From positions 147,446 to 211,445 of the forward strand of contig NZ_SMFV01000004.1 in NCBI RefSeq assembly GCF_004339575.1: a stretch of 64,000 nucleotides of DNA. Reading direction: 5' to 3'. Origin of the DNA: Phorcysia thermohydrogeniphila (lineage in GTDB: Bacteria; Aquificota; Aquificia; Desulfurobacteriales; Desulfurobacteriaceae). The number at the start of each line of letters is the position of its first letter. Position 1 is the stretch's first letter. Below, piece after piece: positions 15,853 to 26,938 of the stretch. The notes beneath the pieces were generated by a model. The model had not been told where the DNA came from. It saw nothing but the letters and a program-made list of their open reading frames with translations, and ran no database searches. Both the position numbers and the translations under genes were made by a program.

Positions 15853-16912
15853 GCTTCTGGTATAGAGTATCCCTCTGAACTGGCGTGTAGCCTGCGTCCT
15901 TTATCAGCCTTATGATTTCAGACAGGGGCATTCTGAACTTTACGCCTGCTGCTGCCACAACGTTTTCCTCAATCATGAGAGAGCCAAAGTCGTTTGCGCC
16001 AAACTTAAGGGCAACCTGTGCAAGCTTTCCCCCCTGAGTCACCCAAGAGGCCTGAACGTTAGGGATATTGTCAAGGTAAATTCTGGAAACTGCTAAAACT
16101 CTCAGATATCTCTCCCCACTGGCCTTATCTTTTACTTCTCTTCCAAGTTCGGTGTTATCCGGCTGGTAGCTCCAAGGTATGAAGGCTGTAAAACCTCCTG
16201 TTTCATCCTGTAATTCCCTTATCACTTTAAGGTGTTCAACAATATCCTCGTCGGTGTCCAAACTCCCAAACATCATCGTTGCCGTGGTTCTTAAACCGAG
16301 TCTGTGGGCAGTCCTGTGAACTTCAAGCCATTCCTTAGTTTTTGCCTTTCGGGGGGCTATTCTCTCCCTTACCTTGTCAACGAGTATTTCTGCTCCCCCA
16401 CCGGGAATTGAACCAAGACCACAAGACTTAAGACGCTTTAAAACTTCCTCTATAGAGAGTCCTGAAACTCTTGAAATGTGCAGAATCTCTGGCGCAGAAA
16501 AGCCGTGAACGTGTATCTGTGGGAAGTTTGACTTTATAAAGCTGAGGAGCTCCTCGTAGTACTCAATGCCAAGACTTGGGTGGAGTCCTCCCTGAAGGAG
16601 AACTGCCGTCCCTCCCAGTTCTACAGTCTCCTCTATCTTTTTCCTTAAAGTTTCCCAGTCTATAACGTAAGCGTCGGGGTCTTTTTCTTCCCTATAGAAA
16701 GCGCAGAACCTACACTTACAGGTGCAGATGTTCGTGTAGTTTATGTTCCTATCTATGACGAAGGTAACCTCTTTTTCTGGATGTTTCCTATTCCTCACGA
16801 AATTCGCAAGTTGACCAAGCGTAATGAGGTCTGCTTCCCTTAAAAGCCACAGAGCCTCACCCTCAGAAATCCTCTCTCCAGAGAGAACCTTTTCTACAAC
16901 CTCCATTCTCAC
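15839..16912 (-). CDS. mqnC: cyclic dehypoxanthinyl futalosine synthase (radical SAM)
   Basis: Cyclises dehypoxanthine futalosine in the futalosine route to menaquinone. The 357-residue radical SAM protein has a CxxxCxxC cluster motif at Cys63, Cys67 and Cys70 in NICTCKCRFCAFYR, with an extra Cys65. LLQGGLHP, SIPGGGAEI, SWVTQGGKLAQ and ANDFGSLMIEENVV are typical of MqnC rather than MqnE or CofH. No other mqn gene is in the window. It fits an anaerobic respiratory thermophile and the long-chain polyprenyl synthase at 9-10 kb. Confidence 0.9.
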   Translation of the reverse strand: MRMEVVEKVLSGERISEGEALWLLREADLITLGQLANFVRNRKHPEKEVTFVIDRNINYTNICTCKCRFCAFYREEKDPDAYVIDWETLRKKIEETVELGGTAVLLQGGLHPSLGIEYYEELLSFIKSNFPQIHVHGFSAPEILHISRVSGLSIEEVLKRLKSCGLGSIPGGGAEILVDKVRERIAPRKAKTKEWLEVHRTAHRLGLRTTATMMFGSLDTDEDIVEHLKVIRELQDETGGFTAFIPWSYQPDNTELGREVKDKASGERYLRVLAVSRIYLDNIPNVQASWVTQGGKLAQVALKFGANDFGSLMIEENVVAAAGVKFRMPLSEIIRLIKDAGYTPVQRDTLYQKLRSF

Positions 16913-16962
16913 CTCTGCGGAATATAATTAAACCTTAGAACTTTTAGTCTAAGAGGTAAACT

Positions 16963-17643
16963 TTGGAGTGTCAAATTTGCGGTGGCAGCGGTTGGATTGT
17001 AGAGGAATCGGGGGGCGTAAGCAAAGCAGTCCGCTGCAGGTGCCAGTTTGAACGCTTCAGCAAAGAATTCCTAAGGAGCTCCTCCATCCCTGCCAGATAC
17101 AGGAACTGTAAGTTCTCAAACTTCTACCCAGAAACAGAAACTCAGCTAAGAGCTCTAAAGGCATGTAAGGAGTTCTTTTACCAGTTTCCCTTCGTTGACA
17201 GGGGAATTCTCCTCTATGGTAACCCCGGAACGGGAAAGACCCACCTTGCAGTTGCACTACTCAGGAACGTTATAAAGTATAAAGGGCTAAGGGGAGTTTT
17301 CTGCGACTTTAGGAATTTACTCATAGAGCTAAAGAGTACATTTGGTACCGGTGAATCTGAGACGGAGATTTTAGAAAACGTTATGAGAGCTCCCCTCCTT
17401 GTCCTTGACGACGTTGGAGCCGAAAGGGGAACGGAGTGGGCCAAAGACAAGCTGGCAACGATAATAAACTATAGGTACGCCAACAACTTACCCACAATCA
17501 TAACGACGAACCTACGCTTTGACGTTCCAACAGGTGAGAGTTTCTCCTCAAGGTTTGACGAGAGAACGGAATCACGCATCTACGAAATGTGCACAATAAT
17601 AAAGGTGGAAGGTCATGACAGGAGGAGGAAAGCCCGTTTATAA
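16963..17643 (+). CDS. DnaC/DnaI-like AAA+ ATPase
   Basis: Probable helicase loader or IstB-like ATPase of 226 residues. The N-terminus has two Cys pairs (CQIC at 3-6, CRC near 28-30) likely to bind zinc. Walker A is GNPGTGKTHLA, Walker B is LLVLDDVGAE, and ITTNLRF is sensor 1. FSSRFDERTESRI near the C-terminus is typical of DnaC-type proteins. It starts with TTG behind AAGAGG. No transposase is adjacent, so a chromosomal helicase loader is more likely than IstB. It overlaps nadK by 29 bases. Confidence 0.82.
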   Translation: MECQICGGSGWIVEESGGVSKAVRCRCQFERFSKEFLRSSSIPARYRNCKFSNFYPETETQLRALKACKEFFYQFPFVDRGILLYGNPGTGKTHLAVALLRNVIKYKGLRGVFCDFRNLLIELKSTFGTGESETEILENVMRAPLLVLDDVGAERGTEWAKDKLATIINYRYANNLPTIITTNLRFDVPTGESFSSRFDERTESRIYEMCTIIKVEGHDRRRKARL

Positions 17644-18505
17644 GAACATCGGCATAATAGCCAACCCGATAAAACCTGAAAGCGGTAGGGGTGTCCAGAG
17701 GATAATAAGGAAACTCAGAGACTATCCAGTTAGACTATACACAGATGAGGAAACCTGCAAGCTAACGGGAGAACCCGTTTGCAAGGAAAAGGTAAAAGTC
17801 GTTGATAGGCTAATTTTGCCCGACAAAGTTGACGTCATTCTGGTTCTTGGCGGAGACGGCACGTTCCTCACGGTGGCAAAGCTCGTTGATAAAAGACCCG
17901 TCCCTCTCCTTGGAATAAACTTTGGAACCCTCGGATTTTTAACGGAAATTTCCATAGACAACATAGAAGAAAGCCTTGAAAGACTGTTAAGGGGAGAATT
18001 TACCGTTGAAAACAGGCCGGTAATAAGGGTTAAAGTTCTTCGTAAAAACGGCCACATTTCCATCTATAGGTGCGTTAACGAAGTTGCAATAAAGAGGGAC
18101 ACCTTAGCGAGAATTATTGAAATAGAGGTTGAGGCAGATGGGGACTACGTTACAACCTTTAGAGGGGACGGTGTAATCGTTGCAACGCCAACAGGCTCAA
18201 CTGCTTACTCTCTCTCCGCCGGTGGTCCCATACTGATGCCCACTTTGAGCGCAATGCTCCTTACGCCCATATGTCCCCACACGCTCACCCTTAGACCTCT
18301 CGTCCTTGAAGGAAAGATCTGTCTTACGGCAAAACTAAAGACTGAAAGCGAAACTGTGATGGTCATTTTTGATGGTCAGGAGGGGATAGAGCTCCGAAAA
18401 GGTGACATCATAGAGATAACCCGCTCACCCTACGACCTCCTAATCCTGAGAGACCCAAAGAAGTCTTACTACCAAACCTTAAGGGAGAAACTTAAATGGG
18501 GGTAG
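17615..18505 (+). CDS. nadK: NAD kinase
   Basis: Phosphorylates NAD to NADP. The 296-residue protein has LGGDGTFLT, the conserved NEVAI and TPTGSTAYSLSAGGP loops, and FDGQEG near the C-terminus. GACAGGAGGAGG directly follows the ATG, so a start slightly further downstream is possible. It overlaps the DnaC-like gene upstream and the beta-propeller gene downstream by 10 bases. Confidence 0.94.
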   Translation: MTGGGKPVYKNIGIIANPIKPESGRGVQRIIRKLRDYPVRLYTDEETCKLTGEPVCKEKVKVVDRLILPDKVDVILVLGGDGTFLTVAKLVDKRPVPLLGINFGTLGFLTEISIDNIEESLERLLRGEFTVENRPVIRVKVLRKNGHISIYRCVNEVAIKRDTLARIIEIEVEADGDYVTTFRGDGVIVATPTGSTAYSLSAGGPILMPTLSAMLLTPICPHTLTLRPLVLEGKICLTAKLKTESETVMVIFDGQEGIELRKGDIIEITRSPYDLLILRDPKKSYYQTLREKLKWG

Positions 18506-19296
18506 GAATAATCTCCGCTATAGCTGCTGCAGCTTTTTTGCTTCCAGTAATTTTTGGAATAAACGGTAAGTTAACTACACCCGAAAGTTCTCAATGTTAC
18601 AGAGGAAAGCTCTACATCTCAAACATAGGAGGTTTACCGCCAGACAAAAAAGACGGAGACGGCTACATCCTGCTCGCCGACCTTAAAGGAAACGTCATTA
18701 AACGTAAGTTTATAACGGGACTAAACGCTCCAAAAGGAATAACCTTCGCAAAAGGCAAACTATTTGTGGCGGATATTGACACCGTTGTTGTCGCAGACCC
18801 GGAAACGGGAAAAATACTTAAGAAGATTCCAATACCCGGCGCTAAGTTTTTAAACGATATCGCCTTTGACGGAAAAAGGACTGTCTACGTTACAGATACC
18901 CAGACAAACTCCATATACACCATAGATACCGAAAACTTTAAAGTCTCCCTCTACTTAAAGGATTCAAGACTTCAAGGACCAAACGGAATAGCCTTCCTCC
19001 CTGACGGAAAAATACTCATTGCAAGCTGGGGCGGAGGGAAGCTACTTCTCCTTGACGGCAAGGATATAAAAGTAATAGCCTCTGGCTTTGAAACGCTTGA
19101 CGGCGTTGTAGCTTTAGAGGATGGAACTATTCTATTTTCTGATTTTTCCGCCGGCAAAGTTTACGAGCTTAAAGGCGGAAAACTTAAAGAAATCTACAAA
19201 GGGTTTTCCCCTGCCGATATAGGCTACTGTAACGGCATTCTGTTTATTCCGGAGTTTATGGTCAACAGCGTTAAGGCCGTGAGGGTGAAAAAATGA
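18496..19296 (+). CDS. exported NHL/SMP-30-like beta-propeller protein
   Basis: The 266-residue protein has a hydrophobic N-terminus (~3-21, signal peptide or anchor). About five to six repeats of ~40 residues follow with patterns such as LNAPKGITFAKGKLFVAD, LNDIAFDGKRTVYVTD, PNGIAFLPDGKILIAS and LDGVVALEDGTILFSD, which is the blade signature of NHL/SMP-30/strictosidine-synthase-type propellers. A periplasmic binding or lactonase-like role is possible; metal-binding residues cannot be assigned. It overlaps nadK by 10 bases and rapZ by 4, so it is expressed with them, although no functional link is known. Confidence 0.75.
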   Translation: MGVGIISAIAAAAFLLPVIFGINGKLTTPESSQCYRGKLYISNIGGLPPDKKDGDGYILLADLKGNVIKRKFITGLNAPKGITFAKGKLFVADIDTVVVADPETGKILKKIPIPGAKFLNDIAFDGKRTVYVTDTQTNSIYTIDTENFKVSLYLKDSRLQGPNGIAFLPDGKILIASWGGGKLLLLDGKDIKVIASGFETLDGVVALEDGTILFSDFSAGKVYELKGGKLKEIYKGFSPADIGYCNGILFIPEFMVNSVKAVRVKK

Positions 19297-20192
19297 AGAG
19301 AAAAAAGAAAATACTAATCTTGACGGGAGAATCTGGTGCTGGTAAATCCAGCGCAATGAGACATTTAGAAGATTTAGGTTTTTACTGTATAGACAACATC
19401 CCGCCCTCCCTCATTCCTAACCTCATAAGGCTCGTGGAAGATAACCCCGAAATAGAGAAGGCCGTCCTTGTAACAGATATAAGAAACCCTTCTTTCCGTA
19501 CTACAGCTCCTTCAGTCCTTGAGAACATTAAGTCTAAGTTCCCAGAAGTTGAAATATGGTACTTCACAGCAGACAAAGAAACGCTCATTAAACGCTTCAG
19601 CGAAACTAGGCGCCCCCATCCTTTTGAACGTTACGAGCCGGGCAAAAGCCTTGAAGCTCTTATAGAGGAAGAGAGAGAAATCCTTGAACCGATAAAGGCC
19701 TTGGCGGATAGAGTCATAGACACCACTGAAATGACAACCCACGACCTCAAACGTTTCCTGAAGGAAATGATTCTCAGCGGTAAGCCAAGACTAAAAGTTA
19801 CAGTTATGTCCTTCGGCTTTAAGTACGGTCTTCCGCCATCTGCCGATAACGTCTTTGACGTTAGGTTCTTACCCAACCCCCACTTTGTGCCAGAGCTCCG
19901 TCCAAAAACCGGTATGGACAAGGAAGTTGTTGACTACATCTTTCAGTTTCCAGAAGCTAAAGAAATCTCAGAACTAATAACCCGCTTTGTAGAGTTTACC
20001 CTCCCTATGTATGAGCAGGAAGGAAAAGCCTACGTCACCTATGCTATCGGCTGCACCGGCGGACAGCACAGGTCAGTAGCTATTACTGAGCTCGTAGCTC
20101 AGGAGATTGCAAAGAAGTTTAGAGGCTACAACGTGTTTGTTGAACATAGGGAACTAAGCGAAAGGAGGCAAATTAGTAGCGGCGAAGAATAG
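19293..20192 (+). CDS. rapZ: RapZ-type nucleotide-binding protein (YvcJ family)
   Basis: The 299-residue P-loop protein has TGESGAGKSSAM (Walker A) and a C-terminal domain with YAIGCTGGQHRSV and EHREL typical of RapZ. In E. coli RapZ is an RNase E adapter that controls glucosamine-6-phosphate synthase through small RNAs. Whether that holds here is unknown, since the GlmY/GlmZ RNAs are enterobacterial. The C-terminus (RQISSGEE) overlaps the convergent hydrolase gene by 20 bases. Confidence 0.92.
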   Translation: MKRKKKILILTGESGAGKSSAMRHLEDLGFYCIDNIPPSLIPNLIRLVEDNPEIEKAVLVTDIRNPSFRTTAPSVLENIKSKFPEVEIWYFTADKETLIKRFSETRRPHPFERYEPGKSLEALIEEEREILEPIKALADRVIDTTEMTTHDLKRFLKEMILSGKPRLKVTVMSFGFKYGLPPSADNVFDVRFLPNPHFVPELRPKTGMDKEVVDYIFQFPEAKEISELITRFVEFTLPMYEQEGKAYVTYAIGCTGGQHRSVAITELVAQEIAKKFRGYNVFVEHRELSERRQISSGEE

Positions 20193-20790
20193 TTAAGTGG
20201 TCCTCTTCAGGGAAAACAGATAAGGTGGAGCTCCGAATAAGCAAGTGGAGCTTAAGAGCTCCCTGAACCCCCGTCACAGAATCTTTTTCTCCAACAAAGA
20301 TTTTAGCAGGCACACTGAGATTCCTAGCGAAGTTAGACAGGTCAAAGTAAGAAAAAGACTCTAAGAGTTCTGTAACCTTTCCTTCGTCAAGCTCTGGAAG
20401 GGGCAAGTTCACTTTAGAACAGAGAGCTCTGAACTCCTTTACTGTTCTTTTAAAATCTTTTTTGAGCTTCCTTAAAAACCGCTTTACCACTACCTCTGGC
20501 TGGGAAATTCCAGAAAACCTTACTGTAGGAGCAAAAAGTATCAGTTCCTTAACTTTATCTGGGTAGAGGGAAGCCATTACAACGGCTAAGGTCGCGCCTA
20601 AGGACCACCCAACAAGGGCAGAGTTCTCAGGAAGGTACTCTCCAATTTCCCTCGCTAACTCTACGATATCTGAAGAACTAAAAAAGCTCTCCCCGTGGCC
20701 GGGGAGAATTATATGTTCTGCACTTTCAAAATGAGTTCCTTCCCAAACCGACGGCTCAAAGCTCCAGCCGTGGATAGTAAAAAGTTTCAT
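20173..20790 (-). CDS. BioH-like alpha/beta hydrolase
   Basis: A compact 205-residue alpha/beta hydrolase. HGW (8-10) forms the oxyanion region, GWSLGA carries the nucleophile Ser, GEKDSVT the likely acid and EEDHLTI the His. The small size and GWSLG elbow resemble BioH (pimeloyl-ACP methyl ester esterase). No biotin gene is nearby, so the substrate is uncertain. The start overlaps the ctpA stop by 4 bases; it is the last gene of the argH-tkt-ctpA unit. Confidence 0.7.
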   Translation of the reverse strand: MKLFTIHGWSFEPSVWEGTHFESAEHIILPGHGESFFSSSDIVELAREIGEYLPENSALVGWSLGATLAVVMASLYPDKVKELILFAPTVRFSGISQPEVVVKRFLRKLKKDFKRTVKEFRALCSKVNLPLPELDEGKVTELLESFSYFDLSNFARNLSVPAKIFVGEKDSVTGVQGALKLHLLIRSSTLSVFPEEDHLTILRRY

Positions 20791-22085
20791 GCAGCCTTTT
20801 TCCCGCTGTGCCCTAAGATACGCTGTATAAGGTGGTACTCCTTAATAACCTCTATTGCTCTCTTCATCTGGCTGTCAATACGTTTCTCCCTCTTCTTCCT
20901 TATCTCTTCCGTCTTCTCCGGATGCTCCTCCATTTCTTTAAACTCTTTCTTAAGCTTCTCTATGTCCTCCTTTGAGAGCTTGACTACGATGTCTGGATTG
21001 ATTCCCTTGCCGTCTATACACTCGTTGTTGGGCATGTAGTACTTTGCAGTTGTTATCTTGACGGCGTAGCCCATCTCTAAGGGGTAGAGAGTCTGAACTG
21101 AACCCTTACCGAAGGTCTTTTCTCCAACAACTATTGCCCTGTTATTAAAGCGGAGAGCTCCGGTTAAAATCTCAGCAGCACTTGCCGTCCCGGAGTTAAC
21201 AAGCATCACAACGGGCACGGAAACCGGCACAACTGGGTCATGTGTAGAGTAATACTTCCTAACGCTCTGGGGAATCCTTCCTTTCGTGTAGACTATGAGC
21301 TTACCCTTAGGGAGGAAGTAGTCGCTAATCACAACAGCAGCTTCAAGGAGACCTCCGGGGTTGTTCCTAACATCAACGATGATTCCTTCAAGTTTCTTGT
21401 TCTTCTTTAAGGCCTCTAAGGCCTTCTTAAACTCATCAACGGCGTTCCTCTGGAACATTGTAAACCTAATGTATCCAATGTTCCCTTCAAGTATTCTGTA
21501 CTTAACACTCTGAATCTTTATAACTGCCCTTGTTATCGTGAAAGGCTTTGGCTCTGCCCAACCTTTACGCCAGACCCAAATCGTTATCTTTGTCCCCGGC
21601 TTACCCCTCATGAGCTTGACAGCTTCCATAAGGGTCATGTCGGGAGTAACCTTTTTATCCTCTATCTTAACGATAACGTCCCCAGCTTTTAGACCGGCCT
21701 TATAGGCTGGGGTATCCTCTATCGGGGCAATAATCAGTAACCTTCCGTCCTTCGTCTTCGTTATCTGTATGCCAAGGCCTCCAAACTCTCCACTGGTTTC
21801 AACCTGAAACTCTTTGAGTTTATCCGGAGTGAAGAGGGTACTGTGGGGGTCAAGCTTTGAGAGCATCCCTTGGATAGCGCCCTCAAAGAGTTCCTTGGGA
21901 GTAACAGGCTCAACGTACCTCTCCTTCACAAGCTGATAGGCCTCAGTAAACAGCCTGATAAAGCTGAGCTCTTGGTTACTCTTAGCCTCTCCCTTCATTG
22001 CAGCAGAGAGGGAAACCTTGGCAACCGAAAGCATCAGCAGTATAACCACAGAAAAGAAGACGGAAGTCTTCAGGAACCGTTTCAT
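20787..22085 (-). CDS. ctpA: carboxyl-terminal processing protease (S41)
   Basis: Periplasmic, membrane-anchored serine protease that trims proteins from their C-termini. The 432 residues have an N-terminal anchor (~7-27), a PDZ domain (~95-180, GGLGIQI then PAYKAGLKAGDVI), and the S41 core. The Ser-Lys dyad is VNSGTASAAE and GEKTFGKGSVQ. The last ~60 residues are charged and helical. The ATG overlaps the transketolase stop by 4 bases with GAGG just upstream. Confidence 0.94.
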   Translation of the reverse strand: MKRFLKTSVFFSVVILLMLSVAKVSLSAAMKGEAKSNQELSFIRLFTEAYQLVKERYVEPVTPKELFEGAIQGMLSKLDPHSTLFTPDKLKEFQVETSGEFGGLGIQITKTKDGRLLIIAPIEDTPAYKAGLKAGDVIVKIEDKKVTPDMTLMEAVKLMRGKPGTKITIWVWRKGWAEPKPFTITRAVIKIQSVKYRILEGNIGYIRFTMFQRNAVDEFKKALEALKKNKKLEGIIVDVRNNPGGLLEAAVVISDYFLPKGKLIVYTKGRIPQSVRKYYSTHDPVVPVSVPVVMLVNSGTASAAEILTGALRFNNRAIVVGEKTFGKGSVQTLYPLEMGYAVKITTAKYYMPNNECIDGKGINPDIVVKLSKEDIEKLKKEFKEMEEHPEKTEEIRKKREKRIDSQMKRAIEVIKEYHLIQRILGHSGKKAA

Positions 22086-23020
22086 TTTTTCCTCGCAAGG
22101 ACTTTTTTAACCTTCTCAATTATCCCATTTTCATCTAACTTAAAGTAGTGTAGCAAATCCCATCCCTTACCTGAAAGTCCGAAAACATCAGGAGTGCCAA
22201 GCCTCTCCATTGGTACCGGGTAATTCTCCACCAGAACTTCTGCCACTGCAGAACCAAGACCTCCTACAACCGAGTGCTCTTCAGCCGTAACGACAGCCCC
22301 AGTTTTTGAAGCTGACTTAACTACAAGCTCAACATCTATAGGCTTAACGGTCGGCATGTGAATCACTTCTACGGAAATTCCCTCCTTCTCAAGGATTTCT
22401 GCTGCAAGGAGGGCAAAGGAAGACATCACCCCGTTAGAGATAACTGTTACGTCCTCTCCTTCCCTTAAAACGTGTCCCTTGCCTATTTCAAACTTGTAGC
22501 TTTCATCAAAAATTCTTGGAAACTTTTCCCTTGAAAGCCTTACGTAAAAAGGACCTTCTGTATAGGCCACCTTCCTTATAACCTGCTTCGTCTCTATATC
22601 GTCGGCAGGAACTATTACCCTCATGTTTGGAATACTTCTCATAACGGCAACGTCTTCAAGAGCCTGATGGCTTGCTCCGTCCTCTCCTACCGTTATTCCA
22701 CCGTGAGAGCAGACTATCTTAACGTTTAAGTTGGGATAACAGATTGTCTGTCTAACGGCCTCCCAAGCCCTTCCTGTCCCGAAAATGGCAAAGGTGCTAA
22801 CAAAGGGTATTTTGCCGGAAACTGCAAGTCCGGCAGCAACGTTCATCATGTTAATCTCTGCAATTCCCATGTTGAAAAATCTTTCAGGAAATACCTTTGC
22901 AAACTTTGCAGTCTTTGTAGAACCAGAAAGATCAGCGTCAAGAACGACTATCCTTTCGTCTTCCCTTCCAAGCTCAACAAGTGTATCTCCATAGGCGTCC
23001 CTAAGGCTAACCTTTTCCAT
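22082..23020 (-). CDS. transketolase, C-terminal subunit
   Basis: The 312 residues are the pyrimidine-binding plus C-terminal domains of transketolase (SLRDAYGDTLVELG, GAEINMMN-like GIAEINMMNVAAGL, and SHGGITVGEDGASHQ). It works with the thiamin-diphosphate domain encoded just upstream as a separate chain. Such split transketolases are known in archaea and some thermophiles. It interconverts sugar phosphates for ribose synthesis and fits rpe and prs at 41.6-43.2 kb. Confidence 0.92.
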   Translation of the reverse strand: MEKVSLRDAYGDTLVELGREDERIVVLDADLSGSTKTAKFAKVFPERFFNMGIAEINMMNVAAGLAVSGKIPFVSTFAIFGTGRAWEAVRQTICYPNLNVKIVCSHGGITVGEDGASHQALEDVAVMRSIPNMRVIVPADDIETKQVIRKVAYTEGPFYVRLSREKFPRIFDESYKFEIGKGHVLREGEDVTVISNGVMSSFALLAAEILEKEGISVEVIHMPTVKPIDVELVVKSASKTGAVVTAEEHSVVGGLGSAVAEVLVENYPVPMERLGTPDVFGLSGKGWDLLHYFKLDENGIIEKVKKVLARKK

Positions 23021-23031
23021 CTTCTCCTCCT

Positions 23032-23895
23032 CTAAGTAACCTCTCCCAGTTCTTTAAGGGCTTCCCTTAGAAGGTCTGGAGGTAGAGCCTTACCGTGCCA
23101 CTCTGCCCTGTTCTCCATAAAGGAAACTCCCTTACCCTTAACAGTCTTAGCGATAATCATCGTTGGCTTGTACTTTACGGTATCAGCTTCGTCAAGGGCG
23201 TTCCTTATCTCTTTAAAGTCGTGACCATTTATCTCTATAACGTGCCATCCAAAGGCCTTCCACTTCTCTACTGTGGGGTAGATGGACATAACCTCATCAA
23301 CCGGCCCATCAATCTGCAGGTTGTTGTTGTCTAAGATAACGCAGAGGTTATCAAGGTTATAGTGGGATGCTGCCATTGCCGCTTCCCAGACGCTCCCTTC
23401 CTGAGCTTCCCCGTCCCCTATCATGCAGTAGACCCTGCTGTCACTCCTATCAAGCTTTAAAGCCAACGCCATTCCGACGGCAGCACCTATACCGTGTCCA
23501 AGAGAACCTGTGCTTATTTCCACTCCGGGAGTTGTAAGCATGCTTGGGTGTCCCTGAAGGTCTCCCTCAAGGACTCTAAACTCCTTTAACTTCTCAAGGG
23601 GGAAGTAACCAGTCCTTGCAAGAACGGAGTAAAGGGCAGGAGAGGAGTGTCCTTTTGATAGAACAAAGCGGTCTCTCTTTTCCCACTTTGGATTTTCGGG
23701 GTTATGTCTCATCTTGTAGTAGTAGAGTGTAACGAGGATATCTGCTGCAGACATTGAACCACCGGGGTGTCCTGAGTTAACGGCCGTTGTCATCTTGAGA
23801 ATATCTTTTCTCACTTCCCTTGCGATAGCCCTTAAGGTAACGTCATCTATTTCCCTGTTCCTCTCAAGGAAAAAGGAAGGCTCAAACCTTATCAT
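23032..23895 (-). CDS. transketolase, N-terminal (ThDP-binding) subunit
   Basis: The thiamin-diphosphate-binding half of a split transketolase, about 287 residues. NSGHPGGSMSAADI, SKGHSSPALY, GSLGHG and GDGEAQEGSVWEA followed by DNNNLQ are the ThDP/metal motifs. An ATG at 23895 with GGAGG at good spacing is preferred; the frame stays open upstream to 23979, but that extension is not conserved-looking. Only 11 bases separate it from the C-terminal subunit. Confidence 0.92.
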   Translation of the reverse strand: MIRFEPSFFLERNREIDDVTLRAIAREVRKDILKMTTAVNSGHPGGSMSAADILVTLYYYKMRHNPENPKWEKRDRFVLSKGHSSPALYSVLARTGYFPLEKLKEFRVLEGDLQGHPSMLTTPGVEISTGSLGHGIGAAVGMALALKLDRSDSRVYCMIGDGEAQEGSVWEAAMAASHYNLDNLCVILDNNNLQIDGPVDEVMSIYPTVEKWKAFGWHVIEINGHDFKEIRNALDEADTVKYKPTMIIAKTVKGKGVSFMENRAEWHGKALPPDLLREALKELGEVT

Positions 23896-23988
23896 TCGTA
23901 ACCTCCAAACAGATTCTAATAGGCCTTCTCTCCTCAGAGAGCCAGAAAAAAGATAGGCCTTTTTAGCAACTTTTAACACTCTTAGGAG

Positions 23989-25374
23989 TTAAAAACCTTC
24001 TTCCTCCTTAATTCTCCTTATCTCCTGTTCAACCTGCTCCCTTGCCGTTCCTCCTACTATGTTCCTGCTGTTTATAGAGCCTTCAACGCTCATAAGGGAG
24101 AGAACGTCCTCCTCAAACTTATCGGAGAACTTCCTAAACTCCTCAAGGGTAAGATCCTCAAGGGTCTTTCCGTTATCAAGGCAGTAGGCAACCACTTTCC
24201 CAACTATCTCGTGAGCTTCCCTAAATGGAACGCCCTTCTTTGCCAAGTAGTCGGCAACGTCGGTTGCAAGGGAAAAGCCCTTCTTTGCCTGTTCTCTCAT
24301 TCTCTCCTTTCTTGGCTTCATGCCTGAGACTATCTTCTCGTTTACCCTTAAGGCCATCTTGACAGTATCTATGGCGTCAAAGAGGGGCTCTTTGTCCTCC
24401 TGAAGATCCCTGTTGTAGGTAAGGGGTAAACCTTTTAAAACTGTAAGGATTGCAATTAAATCCCCGTAAACCCTTCCTGTCTTACCCCTTGTAAGCTCAG
24501 AGACGTCTGGGTTTTTCTTTTGGGGCATTATGGAGCTCCCCGTGCAGAAAGCGTCGGGTAGCTCAATGAAGCCAAACTCTTCAGTTGACCACAGGACAAG
24601 CTCCTCAGAAAGCCTTGAAAGGTGCATCATAACCATTGCACAGTTAAAGATTGTCTCTGCTACAAAGTCCCTGTCGCTAACAGCGTCCATACTGTTCCTT
24701 GTAACGCCGTCAAAACCAAGGAGCTCCGCGGTAAACTCCCTATCAAGTGGATAGCTCGTTCCAGCCAATGCAGCAGAACCCAAAGGGGAAACGTTAACCC
24801 TCTTCAGGGTATCTTTAAACCTCTCGGCATCCCTCTTAAACATCTGGTAGTAGGCAAGCATGTGGTGAGAATAAAGAACCGGCTGGGCAATCTGTAGGTG
24901 GGTGTATCCGGGCATCACAACGTCTAAGTTCTCCTCTGCCTGTTTTACGAAGGCCCTGCGCAGAGCTTTGAGGAGCTCCAGTATCTCCTCAATCTCGTGA
25001 CGGACGTAAAGCCTTACATCTGTCGCTACTTGGTCGTTCCTTGAACGGCCGGTGTGGAGCTTTCCTCCAACAGCTCCTATCTTTTCTGTAAGCCTCTTCT
25101 CAACGTTCATGTGGACATCTTCAAGCTCTGTCTTCCAGACAAACTCTCCCCTCTCTATCTCGTCAAGGATTTCCCTTAGTCCAGAAACTACTTTCTCGGC
25201 CTCTTCCTTCTTTAGGATTCCCTGCTTTTCAAGCATCTTGACGTGGGCAATACTTCCGGCTATATCAAAGGGTGCAAGCCTCTTATCGTAGGAGACGGAC
25301 TCGGTGAACTCCTCAACGAGCTTATCAGTAGACTCTTTAAACCTTCCGCCCCAAGGCTTTTTACCGCTTGCCAC
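23989..25374 (-). CDS. argH: argininosuccinate lyase
   Basis: Cleaves argininosuccinate to arginine and fumarate. The 461-residue protein has the normal length of the fumarase/aspartase superfamily. [19 protein letters not shown]-like [11 protein letters not shown] and the signature [12 protein letters not shown] are all present. It starts with GTG behind AAGGGGG. It is the first gene of the - strand unit with transketolase, ctpA and the hydrolase, divergent from guaB. Confidence 0.96.
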   Translation of the reverse strand: MASGKKPWGGRFKESTDKLVEEFTESVSYDKRLAPFDIAGSIAHVKMLEKQGILKKEEAEKVVSGLREILDEIERGEFVWKTELEDVHMNVEKRLTEKIGAVGGKLHTGRSRNDQVATDVRLYVRHEIEEILELLKALRRAFVKQAEENLDVVMPGYTHLQIAQPVLYSHHMLAYYQMFKRDAERFKDTLKRVNVSPLGSAALAGTSYPLDREFTAELLGFDGVTRNSMDAVSDRDFVAETIFNCAMVMMHLSRLSEELVLWSTEEFGFIELPDAFCTGSSIMPQKKNPDVSELTRGKTGRVYGDLIAILTVLKGLPLTYNRDLQEDKEPLFDAIDTVKMALRVNEKIVSGMKPRKERMREQAKKGFSLATDVADYLAKKGVPFREAHEIVGKVVAYCLDNGKTLEDLTLEEFRKFSDKFEEDVLSLMSVEGSINSRNIVGGTAREQVEQEIRRIKEEEGF

Positions 25375-25390
25375 GTTAGACCCCCTTCAC

Positions 25391-26912
<1,522 letters not shown>

Positions 26913-26915
26913 GTG

Positions 26916-26936
26916 GGTGGGTTCTGCCCACCTTTT
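26916..26936 (+). terminator. intrinsic terminator after guaB
   Basis: GGTGGG, loop TTCTG, CCCACC, then TTTT. It starts four bases after the guaB stop and lies between convergent genes. Confidence 0.75.
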
Positions 26937-26938
26937 CA

